Shown: piece after piece, positions 6,243-14,451 of the stretch
How the letters are laid out: every line of letters begins with the position of its first letter
Numbering within the stretch: the first letter of the stretch is position 1
DNA from: CAZEGI01 sp964512105
Lineage (GTDB): Archaea; Altiarchaeota; Altiarchaeia; IMC4; CAZEGI01
NCBI GenBank assembly: GCA_964512105.1
Contig: CAZEGI010000019.1
Coordinates: 1 to 22,892 of the forward strand
Reading direction: 5' to 3'
Length of the DNA stretch: 22,892 nucleotides
Position numbers and translations under genes: made by a program
Notes under the pieces: generated by a model
Seen by the model: the letters and a program-made list of their open reading frames with translations, nothing else
Database searches by the model: none
Told to the model about the DNA's origin: nothing

Positions 6243-7472
6243 CTATCGCAGGATCAGATTTTTCTTCACCGCGAAACCACTAAGAATAAGCGTTACAAAA
6301 GCCGATAGGAGCATCACGTAGGCCATTCCGAGGACGCCGCTACTGGGTATGAGTATTGCCGAGGATGCGAGATATACGGTAGTTCCAACGAACAGGGGCT
6401 TTAAGGATTCTTTTGGTTTTCCGATTCCGATGAGGATCGTCACGAGCATGTAGCTGAGGCTCAGCATCGAGGTGGAGATTGCGAGTATCGGGAGAAGGTT
6501 ACTTAGTTCGAGAAAGCCGGCAGGGAAGAACAACGATATGACAAAGTCCGAAAATTTGTAGATGATAATGTTACCGATGATAAAAAGAAGGATAAGTACA
6601 ATGAACGATTTCTTGATTTTTTTCATGTCTAATTTTTTGGATGACGACACCACAGGGAGCAGGGCGGTTGCTATCGAGATCGTGAAGTAGTAGATGAAAC
6701 GCGCGATGAGCGCTGAGCCGGTGTATATACCTATGGTGTCGTTCGGAACTGAGAAAATTTTCAGAGCTATCACGTCCGCACGGAGTAAGATGTGGAAGAC
6801 TAGTATGATGGTGGTCGTGGATATGGAGAAAACAACGAGTTTTTTCATGAGTTCGGGGTTTATTGAGAATTTTTTTAGATAACTCCTGATTCGGGCAAGG
6901 GAGTAGAGGACGGACAGCGATGAGCCGATAATGAAAGCCCCGAGCGCGCCGGTTAAACCATACCCTAAATAAACCAGAAAAACTGCAGCAGCAACTTTCG
7001 TGATGACATTGGATAGCGCAGCGATGCTCATATCAAGAAACCTCTCCAAACCCTGGAATACGTTTCCAAGAACGGTTGCGATTGCAAGCGGCGGGGTTAT
7101 GAATGCAAGGACGATGAACGGCATTGAAAGGTCAAAGGCGCTCGTTTTCGGAAGTATGATGAATGAGAAAAATAGGAAGAATGCAGACAGGATGAGTGAA
7201 AGAGCGAGAACAAGCGCAAGCCCGTTGAACATTATCCTTGAGGGTTTTCCCTTTGCGTTGTCTTCGGATATGAACTTTGCGATGGACAGACCGATGCCAA
7301 CGGTTATAAGCGTAACAAACATCCACATTATCGAGAGCGTTGTGTTCAGAAGCCCAAAATCGCCTGCAGGAAGGTGGTTCGCCATGAATATCTGGTAAAC
7401 GTACTCGAGAAGCGAGCCGACGGTGGTTGCAAGGCCAACGAGTATGGAACCCCTTGCGATTTTTCTTATCAT
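6243..7472 (-). CDS. Oligosaccharide flippase (Wzx/MATE-like)
   Basis: A 409-residue protein of the polysaccharide transporter (PST, MOP superfamily) group that moves lipid-linked oligosaccharides across the membrane. It has about a dozen hydrophobic segments and opens with the characteristic ARGSILVGLATTVGSLLEYVYQIFMANHLPAG pattern (split here: ARGSILVGLATTVGSLL then EYVYQIFMANHLPAG), followed by FGLLNTTLSI. Large conserved loops are absent, as is usual in this family. Its ATG overlaps the stop of the DUF2079 gene by four bases, so it is the last gene of a tightly packed four-gene minus-strand operon. Function in glycan export is inferred from family and context; substrate unknown. Confidence 0.85.
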   Translation of the reverse strand: MIRKIARGSILVGLATTVGSLLEYVYQIFMANHLPAGDFGLLNTTLSIMWMFVTLITVGIGLSIAKFISEDNAKGKPSRIMFNGLALVLALSLILSAFFLFFSFIILPKTSAFDLSMPFIVLAFITPPLAIATVLGNVFQGLERFLDMSIAALSNVITKVAAAVFLVYLGYGLTGALGAFIIGSSLSVLYSLARIRSYLKKFSINPELMKKLVVFSISTTTIILVFHILLRADVIALKIFSVPNDTIGIYTGSALIARFIYYFTISIATALLPVVSSSKKLDMKKIKKSFIVLILLFIIGNIIIYKFSDFVISLFFPAGFLELSNLLPILAISTSMLSLSYMLVTILIGIGKPKESLKPLFVGTTVYLASSAILIPSSGVLGMAYVMLLSAFVTLILSGFAVKKNLILR

Positions 7473-8836
7473 TTTCGCTTAAATAGAATGTAGCAGTTAT
7501 TGCTAAATACGACATCGAGGTTTTCGTTTGCTTTGAGTTTCTCGATTTCCTGCAGGTATGTCGGGGTGTCTGGCCATTTTCCGGTTTTATCAACCATGAT
7601 GTATTCCGGCTCCGCAGGACTCGGAAAAAGCCGGAATATGCCGAGATTGTAGCGATTTGAGAGTGCCGGTGCGACGGAGTGGTCAACATAGACCGACGCA
7701 TTTTCCGGTATTTTATTCAGTGCATTCCATTCGTCCATCTGAATTTTTCCTATCTCGTAGTTTGGATTGTAAAATATGAAGAGTGCAGCGTTTATGATCA
7801 AGGTTGATGCAAGCAGGACCGGAACCAGTTTCTTCGGACTTATAACTTTTCTTAACCTGTGGGCTCCGTAAATTGCAGAAATGAAAATAAAGGGTATTAA
7901 CGGTGCGGTGTAGTGGAAGTTTATATTGTATTGTGGCTCGTAGTTTGTGATGAAGTTCTGGACAAAAATCAATAGGGCGATTATCAGGATTTCCGGTGCC
8001 GCGAGCGAGATGAAACATACGGGTGCGAACAACAAACAGGCATAAATCATCTTTCTGAGTGTGAATATCTCACCTAAAACAAAAATGGGTTTTGTGATTA
8101 CGGTTTCGACCATCTCCCTTGGAGTTCCGCCAAGGTTGGTGTAACGTCCGTAGTATCTATAACCGGCTTCGGCAAAGTGGGGGATTACAAGGTTAACACA
8201 TAAATAAAACCAGAGAACGCTCACAACAATCGGAGTTATAACCCATTTTTTCTCCCTCCGCATTATCAGAGCATATACACCGAACATTGAAACGACCAGA
8301 GGCATGTTCTCCTGGCACATCAATGTGAGCAGCATGAATAAAAAAAATTTTTTGAAATCTTTTTTCTCGAAGAAATAAAACATGCACAAAAGAAACAGCG
8401 TTGAAAACGCATCCGGGTGGAAATTGAAAAGATTTATTGAACCGACTGCCGGGTACAGCAGATACAAGAGGGAAAAGGTTACTGATATCCCATCGTCATA
8501 AAATCGATTTTTTGCTATGTAATACACAACAAAAGCCCCGAGCGCAAAAGCCACTGTTTGGAGGAATATTAATAACAGCGGATACGGCAGTATCCTGTAA
8601 AGCGGGGCAATAAGAAGCAGTATCGGGTTTACATGGTCCCCTAAAAAATTATTGTCCTTGACATACGACCGGGAGGTATAAAAAAAATCCCCCTGCGAGC
8701 TCGCCCAGACAACCTGGCTGAATATCGCGAGGTCGCTGCTGTACGAAAATGAGTAGTACTTCAGAACCGATATCGTCATAAAAATAAGGATATACGCAAG
8801 CACGAGGAATACTAAACTTTTTGGTATTCTCCTCAA
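7469..8836 (-). CDS. DUF2079 polytopic membrane protein, GT-C-like
   Basis: A 455-residue DUF2079 protein, a family of predicted membrane enzymes thought to share the GT-C fold. The family pattern is visible near the N-terminus: SSDLAIFSQVVWASSQGD (Asp35, Gln41, Trp44) and then FLGDHVNPILLLIAPLY (Asp67-His68). About ten hydrophobic segments follow, then a soluble C-terminal domain of around 90 residues (DEWNALNKIPENASVYVDHS onward) of the kind seen in other archaeal membrane glycosyltransferases. One base separates its start from the upstream GT4 stop, and it overlaps the flippase start, so it belongs to the glycan operon. It may add a sugar from a lipid carrier on the outer face; no reaction is established for the family as far as I know. 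Confidence 0.85.
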   Translation of the reverse strand: MRRIPKSLVFLVLAYILIFMTISVLKYYSFSYSSDLAIFSQVVWASSQGDFFYTSRSYVKDNNFLGDHVNPILLLIAPLYRILPYPLLLIFLQTVAFALGAFVVYYIAKNRFYDDGISVTFSLLYLLYPAVGSINLFNFHPDAFSTLFLLCMFYFFEKKDFKKFFLFMLLTLMCQENMPLVVSMFGVYALIMRREKKWVITPIVVSVLWFYLCVNLVIPHFAEAGYRYYGRYTNLGGTPREMVETVITKPIFVLGEIFTLRKMIYACLLFAPVCFISLAAPEILIIALLIFVQNFITNYEPQYNINFHYTAPLIPFIFISAIYGAHRLRKVISPKKLVPVLLASTLIINAALFIFYNPNYEIGKIQMDEWNALNKIPENASVYVDHSVAPALSNRYNLGIFRLFPSPAEPEYIMVDKTGKWPDTPTYLQEIEKLKANENLDVVFSNNCYILFKRK

Positions 8837-8837
8837 T

Positions 8838-9968
8838 TTACCCTCCCCCGTACACCTTCATAATGCTCTTGGCGATAATGTCCCAGTCATACACGCGTGC
8901 GAATTCGATGCTGTTTTTTGACATTTCATTCCATCTTTTTTTGTCCATCAACTTGTCAATTTTTTCCGAAATCTTGAGTGTTGAGAGCTCATCCACAAGG
9001 AAGCCGTTTTTTCCGTTTTCTATGAGTTCGTCAACAGCGCTTTTTTCGTGCTTGAGTGTCACGACTGGCAAACCGCATGCGTTTGCTTCTAACGCAACAA
9101 TGCCAAAGCCCTCGCGAGTTGACGGCAAAACGAAAACCTTCGAGGATTTCATGGTTGCGTAAACCTGCTCGCTTTCAAGGAAGCCGAGGAATTTTACATT
9201 CCTGCTTAAATCCAGATTTTTTGTTAATAACTCCAACGATTTTTTTTCTGGTCCGTCACCGATGATGCCGCATTTTATTCTTGGATACGTTTTTTTCAGG
9301 ATTTCGACCGTTTGCAGAAGGATATCAATGTTTTTCTCTTTTATCAAGCGGCCCGCAAACAGGATGTCAAATCCTTCACCGCTCGGTTTTATTTTTTTTA
9401 TTTTTTTTAGGTCTATTCCGTTAGGCACTACATCTATGTGCCTCTCATCCACCCCAAGTCGTATCAGTTGTTTTTTCGTTTTTTCTGACACGGCGATGTT
9501 GTGTGTGGTCAGCCCGGAGGTAAAAAACTCAACAGCCCTTCCGAAAATACCGAAACCACCGAGGTATTCATACCAATACCTGTCCCAGACCTCGTGCCAG
9601 GTCACGAACATTTTATAGGAATTTTTTACAGAGCAGAATTTTGAAACAAAACACGGAAAATACGGGAATGCGCAACAGTCAAGAACATCAAAATTTTCAT
9701 GCATGAGCGGCATCCAGAGGTTTTTCGAGAAGTAAATCGGCTGGATTACGGAGCGTTTGCCCGTCGCGGTGTAAAGTTCCTTGGACGAACAAACGCCGTG
9801 CAGCTTCACGCCGTCCTTCTCTACTACGTTTTTGCCTTTCCAATATTTCATCCCGTAGATGTGGACGTCGTGTTTTTTGCTTAGCCGTTTTGAGAGCTCC
9901 CAGATGCGTTTCTCAGCTCCGCCCTTCACCCACGGATAAATGACATCGTAAACGTACGCGATTTTCAT
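8838..9968 (-). CDS. GT4-family glycosyltransferase
   Basis: A 376-residue GT-B-fold glycosyltransferase, close to the usual family length. The N-terminal domain begins IAYVYDVIYPWVKGGAEKR with the acceptor-side glycine-rich loop. The C-terminal domain has VVPNGID (180-186), FAGRLIKEKN (204-213), IIGDGPEK, and the donor-binding E-x7-E motif EGFGIVALE (Glu286 and Glu294). It is cytosolic and retaining by family, probably adding a sugar from a nucleotide donor to a lipid-linked acceptor. The start overlaps the GT2 stop by four bases; the next gene begins one base after its stop. The specific sugar cannot be read from the sequence. Confidence 0.92.
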   Translation of the reverse strand: MKIAYVYDVIYPWVKGGAEKRIWELSKRLSKKHDVHIYGMKYWKGKNVVEKDGVKLHGVCSSKELYTATGKRSVIQPIYFSKNLWMPLMHENFDVLDCCAFPYFPCFVSKFCSVKNSYKMFVTWHEVWDRYWYEYLGGFGIFGRAVEFFTSGLTTHNIAVSEKTKKQLIRLGVDERHIDVVPNGIDLKKIKKIKPSGEGFDILFAGRLIKEKNIDILLQTVEILKKTYPRIKCGIIGDGPEKKSLELLTKNLDLSRNVKFLGFLESEQVYATMKSSKVFVLPSTREGFGIVALEANACGLPVVTLKHEKSAVDELIENGKNGFLVDELSTLKISEKIDKLMDKKRWNEMSKNSIEFARVYDWDIIAKSIMKVYGGG

Positions 9969-11110
9969 TCTTGACCGGTCTTCCTACCCAAAAGCAGCAC
10001 GCTCAAGAATAGCGCGGAAAACATCAATTGTGCCCCTAAAAACATCAGGGTCGAGGCAACTATCGCGTTTCTGAGCTCGTACAACGCACCAAAACCGGCA
10101 GTTATCCAATCCAGTATGATTTTTACATCGACAATAAGTCCCGTCAAGAATAACACTGCCCCTATCAGTAACCCGTATTCTAGAGAGTTGTATCTCATGA
10201 GTTTCCCGATAAATCTTCCCGGAGGATTTATGCCCCTCAAAACAGACAGGACTTTGGTAAAGATTCCAAGTATTATTATTTGCACCCCGAGGATTACCAG
10301 CAGATTGCCGAGAACCATCGGGTGGATATCAAGACCCATGTTGCTGAAGTAATAAGGCCCCTTTATCAGCAGGCCTATCAGCAATGCGCCCAGCAGGAAG
10401 AGCAGCGTTCCAGGAATGAGGAAAATCACAGTCGGGCTGTAGAGCATCATGAACCTGAGATGGCGCCAGCCGTCCCGAAACGTGTTCAATTTCTTTACGC
10501 CTCCGCGAGGGCGATATTCTATGGGGATTTCCGCGATGCGCAGTTTTTTCCTTCCCGCCTCGATAACCATCTCGGATGCAAACTCCATACCCGGCGCTTT
10601 GAGGTCCATTTTTTTTAGCGCATTCCTGGTGAATGCGCGCATCCCGCAGTGCGCATCCGAAATGTTCACCTGAAACAGCAAACGTAGCGTTGATGTCAGG
10701 AGAGGATTCCCGATGTGCTGGTGCATGAACGGCATCGCACCTGGATGTATTTTACCTTTGAGTCGTGAGCCGATTACAAAATCTGCTTTTCCGTCCAGAA
10801 TCGGTTTTATGAACTCATGGGTTTTTTCCAACGGATATGTGCCATCAGCATCGCCCATGACTATTATCTCACCCGAGGCTTCCCTGAAGCCGCGCAGGTA
10901 GGCATTTCCGTAACCACGTTTTGCCTCCTTTACAACGCGCGCTCCCGCTTTTGCAGCTTCATTTGCGGTGTTGTCGATGGATGCGTTGTCAACAACGAGT
11001 ATCTCAACATCCAAGCCGCGTTTTTTTAGTTCCTCCCTAGGAATCGACCTTACGGTTCTGCCAACCACTCCTTCCTCATTGAGCGCAGGTATGACAATAG
11101 ATACTTTCAT
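9965..11110 (-). CDS. GT2 polyprenyl-phosphate glycosyltransferase with membrane tail
   Basis: A 381-residue GT-A-fold enzyme similar to dolichol-phosphate mannose/glucose synthases. The catalytic domain has VSIVIPALNEE at the N-terminus, VVDNASIDNT (39-48), the metal-binding GDADGTYP with DAD at 87-89, and SDAHCGMRAFTR near 150. The last 150 residues contain four hydrophobic segments, a membrane domain found in a subset of this family. It probably transfers a sugar from a nucleotide donor to polyprenyl phosphate, producing the lipid-linked sugar that GT-C proteins nearby would use. It is the first gene of the four-gene minus operon; its ATG is 32 bp from the divergent epimerase start. Confidence 0.92.
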   Translation of the reverse strand: MKVSIVIPALNEEGVVGRTVRSIPREELKKRGLDVEILVVDNASIDNTANEAAKAGARVVKEAKRGYGNAYLRGFREASGEIIVMGDADGTYPLEKTHEFIKPILDGKADFVIGSRLKGKIHPGAMPFMHQHIGNPLLTSTLRLLFQVNISDAHCGMRAFTRNALKKMDLKAPGMEFASEMVIEAGRKKLRIAEIPIEYRPRGGVKKLNTFRDGWRHLRFMMLYSPTVIFLIPGTLLFLLGALLIGLLIKGPYYFSNMGLDIHPMVLGNLLVILGVQIIILGIFTKVLSVLRGINPPGRFIGKLMRYNSLEYGLLIGAVLFLTGLIVDVKIILDWITAGFGALYELRNAIVASTLMFLGAQLMFSALFLSVLLLGRKTGQE

Positions 11111-11142
11111 GCCACAATTGACTTTTAATTATTGGTGGATAT
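11111..11142. promoter_or_regulatory. Divergent promoter gap, GT2 operon and epimerase
   Basis: A 32-bp AT-rich gap lies between divergent start codons. On the plus strand GGTGG (11134-11138) precedes the ATG at 11143 by four bases and may act as a ribosome-binding site, supporting this upstream start for the epimerase. TTTTAATTATT could serve as a TATA element for either direction. The compactness suggests the two glycan transcription units are co-regulated. Confidence 0.35.
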
Positions 11143-12108
11143 ATGATTAAAGGTAAAAATAGAAAAATGAAGTGTGTTGTCACGGGAGTTGCGGGTTTTA
11201 TAGGTTCGCACCTTGCTGAAAGGTTGGTTGGACTTGGAAACGATGTCGTGGGCATAGACTGCTTTACGGACTACTACGCAAAAAACCTTAAGGAAAAAAA
11301 CCTCGAAAACCTTCCGGGCAAAAAGAATTTCAGTTTCATCGGGAAAAACCTTCTGGACCTTGACCTGAAAAAAATTCTTTCCGGCGCGGATTTTGTTTTC
11401 CACCAGGCAGCGCAGGCAGGGGTGAGGGCAAGCTGGGGAAAAAACTTCGAGGTTTATGTTGAGAATAACATTCTTGCAACGCAGAAACTTCTCGAGGCTG
11501 CAAAGGATTCGGAAATAAAAAAAATCGTGTTTGCATCTTCATCGTCAGTTTACGGCGATGTTGATGCGTTCCCTATTAAGGAAACTACCATGCCAAAACC
11601 GGTTTCTCCATACGGTGTTACTAAACTCGCTGCAGAAAACCTATGTTATCTTTATCACAAAAACTTCGGGATTTCTGTCGTATCGCTGAGATACTTCACG
11701 GTTTACGGTCCGAGGCAGCGCCCGGACATGGCCTTCAACAAGTTCATACATGCGATGCTTGCTAACAATGAAATCACCATTTACGGCGACGGTGACCAGA
11801 CGCGCGACTTTACATACGTTTCTGATATTGTTGATTCAAACATCCTGGCAATGAAAAGCGATGTCAAATACGGAATCTTCAATGTTGGAGGCGGTTCGAG
11901 AATAACCGTCAACGAGGTCATAAAAATCCTGGAAAAAATTTCCGGAAAGCGCGCAAGGGTGAAAAACATCGAAAAGCAGAAGGGCGACGTGAAACACACG
12001 TATGCGGACATATCACTGGCAAGGAAAAAACTTGGCTACAAACCGAAGGTTGCTGTCGAGCAGGGTCTGATAAAGGAATTCGAATGGATTGAAAGTGGAA
12101 ATCAATAA
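11143..12108 (+). CDS. NAD-dependent sugar-nucleotide epimerase (UDP-glucuronate/glucose 4-epimerase-like)
   Basis: A 321-residue extended short-chain dehydrogenase. The NAD-binding loop is GVAGFIG (Gly15, Gly18, Gly21), the active site is SSSS at 132-135 with Tyr157 and Lys161 in YGVTK. HQAAQAGVRASW (87-98) resembles the loop of UDP-glucuronate 4-epimerases more than plain GalE, and VSLRYFTVYGPRQRPDMA is the matching substrate loop. It would interconvert UDP-sugars to feed the neighbouring transferases. Start: the ATG at 11143 has GGTGG four bases before it, whereas the ATG at 11167 would place the Rossmann strand at the very N-terminus as in most homologues; both are plausible. The stop lies inside the start region of the next gene, so the two are coupled. 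Confidence 0.9.
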   Translation: MIKGKNRKMKCVVTGVAGFIGSHLAERLVGLGNDVVGIDCFTDYYAKNLKEKNLENLPGKKNFSFIGKNLLDLDLKKILSGADFVFHQAAQAGVRASWGKNFEVYVENNILATQKLLEAAKDSEIKKIVFASSSSVYGDVDAFPIKETTMPKPVSPYGVTKLAAENLCYLYHKNFGISVVSLRYFTVYGPRQRPDMAFNKFIHAMLANNEITIYGDGDQTRDFTYVSDIVDSNILAMKSDVKYGIFNVGGGSRITVNEVIKILEKISGKRARVKNIEKQKGDVKHTYADISLARKKLGYKPKVAVEQGLIKEFEWIESGNQ

Positions 12109-13696
12109 AAAAATAGTTCTGATTTTTTCTGTTTTAGTACTCGCAGCGTTCAGCTTCTACACCACATACACGATACACAGCAGCTATCATCTGCCGTACC
12201 ATTCCGACGAGTGGGACCACCTCACCATGGCGGTCGAAATTGTCAAAAAAGGCAGCATCGTAAATTACAACCCCTACCTAAGTGACGAATACAAAAAAGA
12301 CCTTGAAGTCAGTTACCATGTTCTGCTGAGCGAACTCATCCTGATGACTGGTTTAGACCCCGTGCAGTTCAGCATCATATTTCCGGCAATCGTATCGTTC
12401 ATACTCTCATTAAACGCGTTCATGCTAGTAAGGTTCATAACCAAAAGTTCATTCGCTGGTTTGCTTTCCGGAATGCTCGTTACTACAATGAAGAGCAACG
12501 TGACCTTACTTGGGCCCTGGTTCATGGTTCCGTCGGCTTACGGAATGTCCCAGCTGCCGCTTATGCTGTTCGTGTTCGTAAAGGCGATGGGTGCAGCAAA
12601 CTCGGTTGTGGCTAAAAAACCACTTGTAAGAAACTCACTCATGTCCATGAACATAACACCAGCAAAAACTTCCGAGAAAATTTCGCTGATAAACCTCTGG
12701 GACGTTGTGCTTGGCCTGTTATTCATCCAAATAACACTAGCGCATCCGCCGTCTGCTTCCATACTTCTGCCGGTCTTTGCGCTTTACCTGCTTATGCATC
12801 CGCGTTTGTTGTACAGAAACAGATTCAGGATTTTGATTTTTTGCGTGATTGCTTTCCTGCTGCTCGTGAACTTCATCTCCTTCGCAAAATTAGCCAACAT
12901 CAAATCTCCATTGAGCTTCATGGACTGGCTTTTGAATGACACGCTCGTATTCACGGACGAACAGTACACCTACCATGTGCTCTACTTCTACCCGATATAC
13001 CTTGGAAGCGCCATACTCTTCCTTGCGGTGCTTGGTTTTTACAGAAACATGTCCTCGGATGACAAGAGCAGGATAATCCCGATTGCGCTGCTCGCACTTC
13101 TCCCGTTCGTGGTGCAGTACTTCGAATTCGGGAAGAGTTTTTTCGCGGAGTACAGAAGGCTGTTCATGTACAACTCCGAGTTGATAATGATTCTTGCTGG
13201 CATGGGGTTGTATCTCCTGTACGCGATAGGAAAGGGCATAATCGGTGTATATGTCAAAAACGATTTTCTCCGAAAAATCATAACTGCCGGAATGCTCGTT
13301 CTCATAGCCGTCGCACTGAAAAACCAGGCAGATTCAACCTTCTTCTACAGCAACAGGTTGTACATGATCATAGGCGAAAACGAGGTTGGTACGATACAAT
13401 GGCTGGGGAGCAACACATCTGAAAATTCAACGGTACTTGCGTACCCGCACGTTTCAAAGGCAATCACGCCGCTGAGTGGGCGAAGAGTCCTCGCACTTAC
13501 GCAGACGAATCTCGGCTCAGGAAAGGATGAAATAGACAAGGCAAACATCTTCTTCCAGAACGACTGCAACGTAAAGGCCGGAATTTTAAACGAATTAAAA
13601 CCGGACTATGTGTTCTTCAAGGGAGCAATAAACTGCCCGTTCCTTGAGGAGGTTTACGAGAGCAAGGGCAGCCGTATTTATAAGGTAAATCCATAA
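12089..13696 (+). CDS. GT-C-like polytopic membrane protein
   Basis: About 535 residues with ten or more hydrophobic segments and a C-terminal soluble domain. After the first helix comes HSDEWDHL (Asp40, Glu41, Asp43), an acidic first-loop motif like those in GT-C glycosyltransferases. The C-terminal part (NEVGTIQWLGSNTSENSTVLAYPH onward) resembles the soluble tails of archaeal membrane transferases that begin with an EWL or QWL helix, as in STT3-type proteins. The frame opens with a TTG at 12089; a GTG at 12095 is an alternative, and either overlaps the epimerase end by 14 to 20 bases. It likely works on the same lipid-linked glycan. Exact family and acceptor are not recognised. Confidence 0.75.
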   Translation: MKVEINKKIVLIFSVLVLAAFSFYTTYTIHSSYHLPYHSDEWDHLTMAVEIVKKGSIVNYNPYLSDEYKKDLEVSYHVLLSELILMTGLDPVQFSIIFPAIVSFILSLNAFMLVRFITKSSFAGLLSGMLVTTMKSNVTLLGPWFMVPSAYGMSQLPLMLFVFVKAMGAANSVVAKKPLVRNSLMSMNITPAKTSEKISLINLWDVVLGLLFIQITLAHPPSASILLPVFALYLLMHPRLLYRNRFRILIFCVIAFLLLVNFISFAKLANIKSPLSFMDWLLNDTLVFTDEQYTYHVLYFYPIYLGSAILFLAVLGFYRNMSSDDKSRIIPIALLALLPFVVQYFEFGKSFFAEYRRLFMYNSELIMILAGMGLYLLYAIGKGIIGVYVKNDFLRKIITAGMLVLIAVALKNQADSTFFYSNRLYMIIGENEVGTIQWLGSNTSENSTVLAYPHVSKAITPLSGRRVLALTQTNLGSGKDEIDKANIFFQNDCNVKAGILNELKPDYVFFKGAINCPFLEEVYESKGSRIYKVNP

Positions 13697-13706
13697 TTTA
13701 GGTAAG

Positions 13707-13982
13707 ATGATACTCGAAATAATACGCGCGGTGGTCGGTTTTCTGCTGGTTTTGTTCATCCCTGGTTTTGCAGCAACCTATGCGCTGTTCCCGAAGAACG
13801 ACGAGCTTGACGAGATTGAAAGAATTGCATTATCCATCGGCCTGAGTATCGCCCTGGTCGTTCTGACCATAGCGGCGCTGAACATGGCGACAGGAATGCT
13901 TATAACAGCGACTAACTCCCTACTCGTCATACTGCTTATGACCCTTGCACTTTCAGTAATCGCCTACATCAGAAGAACCTAA
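13707..13982 (+). CDS. Small membrane protein, stand-alone DUF1616 N-terminal domain
   Basis: A 91-residue protein made almost entirely of three hydrophobic segments. VGFLLVLFIPGFAATYALFP followed by ELDEIERIALSIGLSIA is the hallmark of the membrane part of archaeal DUF1616 proteins, which normally continue into an outer beta domain. Here the protein stops after the membrane part (IAYIRRT), so it is half of that architecture. An AGGT three bases before the ATG at 13707 may be its ribosome-binding site, and it follows the GT-C gene by ten bases in the same orientation. Its stop overlaps the convergent gene by four bases. DUF1616 genes commonly accompany glycan loci, but no function is established. 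Confidence 0.8.
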   Translation: MILEIIRAVVGFLLVLFIPGFAATYALFPKNDELDEIERIALSIGLSIALVVLTIAALNMATGMLITATNSLLVILLMTLALSVIAYIRRT

Positions 13983-14410
13983 TCCTCGACAGTGATGTAA
14001 ATCGTATCCGTCACTCCACTCGTCTTGTCCTTGTACGCGTTTATGTCAATCCGGTAGTCACCACCGTACTTCGCTTCCTCCAACCTCGCCCTGAAATCCA
14101 CATTCCTCTGCTCTCCAGGACCCAAACTTACGGTTTCAACCTGCGGGTCGCTGAACACAAGACTGCTGCTGTATGCGCTGACATTGAGCGTCACGTTAAT
14201 CTCGTTCTCCCCGACGTTCTTGACCTCAACCCAGATCGTGGTTTTTCCGTTCAGTTCAACCTTGTCCGGGTCGGCCCACGAGCGTATGCTTATATCTTCC
14301 CCGGTTTTGTAACTCGTAGGCAGGGATTTGAACAGCACAGCTACGACGATGAGCAGGCCCACTACAATCGCCACCGACCTCCACCGTATTTTTGACAACA
14401 CGCTCAACAT
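13979..14410 (-). CDS. Membrane-anchored Ig-like (CARDB/NEW3-type) domain protein
   Basis: A 143-residue protein with one N-terminal hydrophobic helix (about residues 13-28) and a single beta-sandwich domain. The pattern IWVEVKNVGENEINVTLNV, then VSLGPGEQRNVDFRARLEE and YRIDINAYKDKTS, is that of CARDB/NEW3-like Ig-fold domains common on archaeal surfaces. There is one clear sequon (NVT). The domain would face outside, anchored by the helix. It converges with the small DUF1616 protein, whose outer domain is missing; whether the two proteins act together is speculative. No enzymatic motif is seen. Confidence 0.75.
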   Translation of the reverse strand: MLSVLSKIRWRSVAIVVGLLIVVAVLFKSLPTSYKTGEDISIRSWADPDKVELNGKTTIWVEVKNVGENEINVTLNVSAYSSSLVFSDPQVETVSLGPGEQRNVDFRARLEEAKYGGDYRIDINAYKDKTSGVTDTIYITVED

Positions 14411-14451
14411 GTTAATGTATTCTAATAAACTAATAAATATAGTTGTATAAA

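Noticed and set aside
11145..11155. GATTAAAGGTA, identical to one arm of the ATPase palindromes, at the epimerase start
   Set aside because: Only a half-site with no inverted partner; it is AT-rich and overlaps the putative start codon, so chance is likely.
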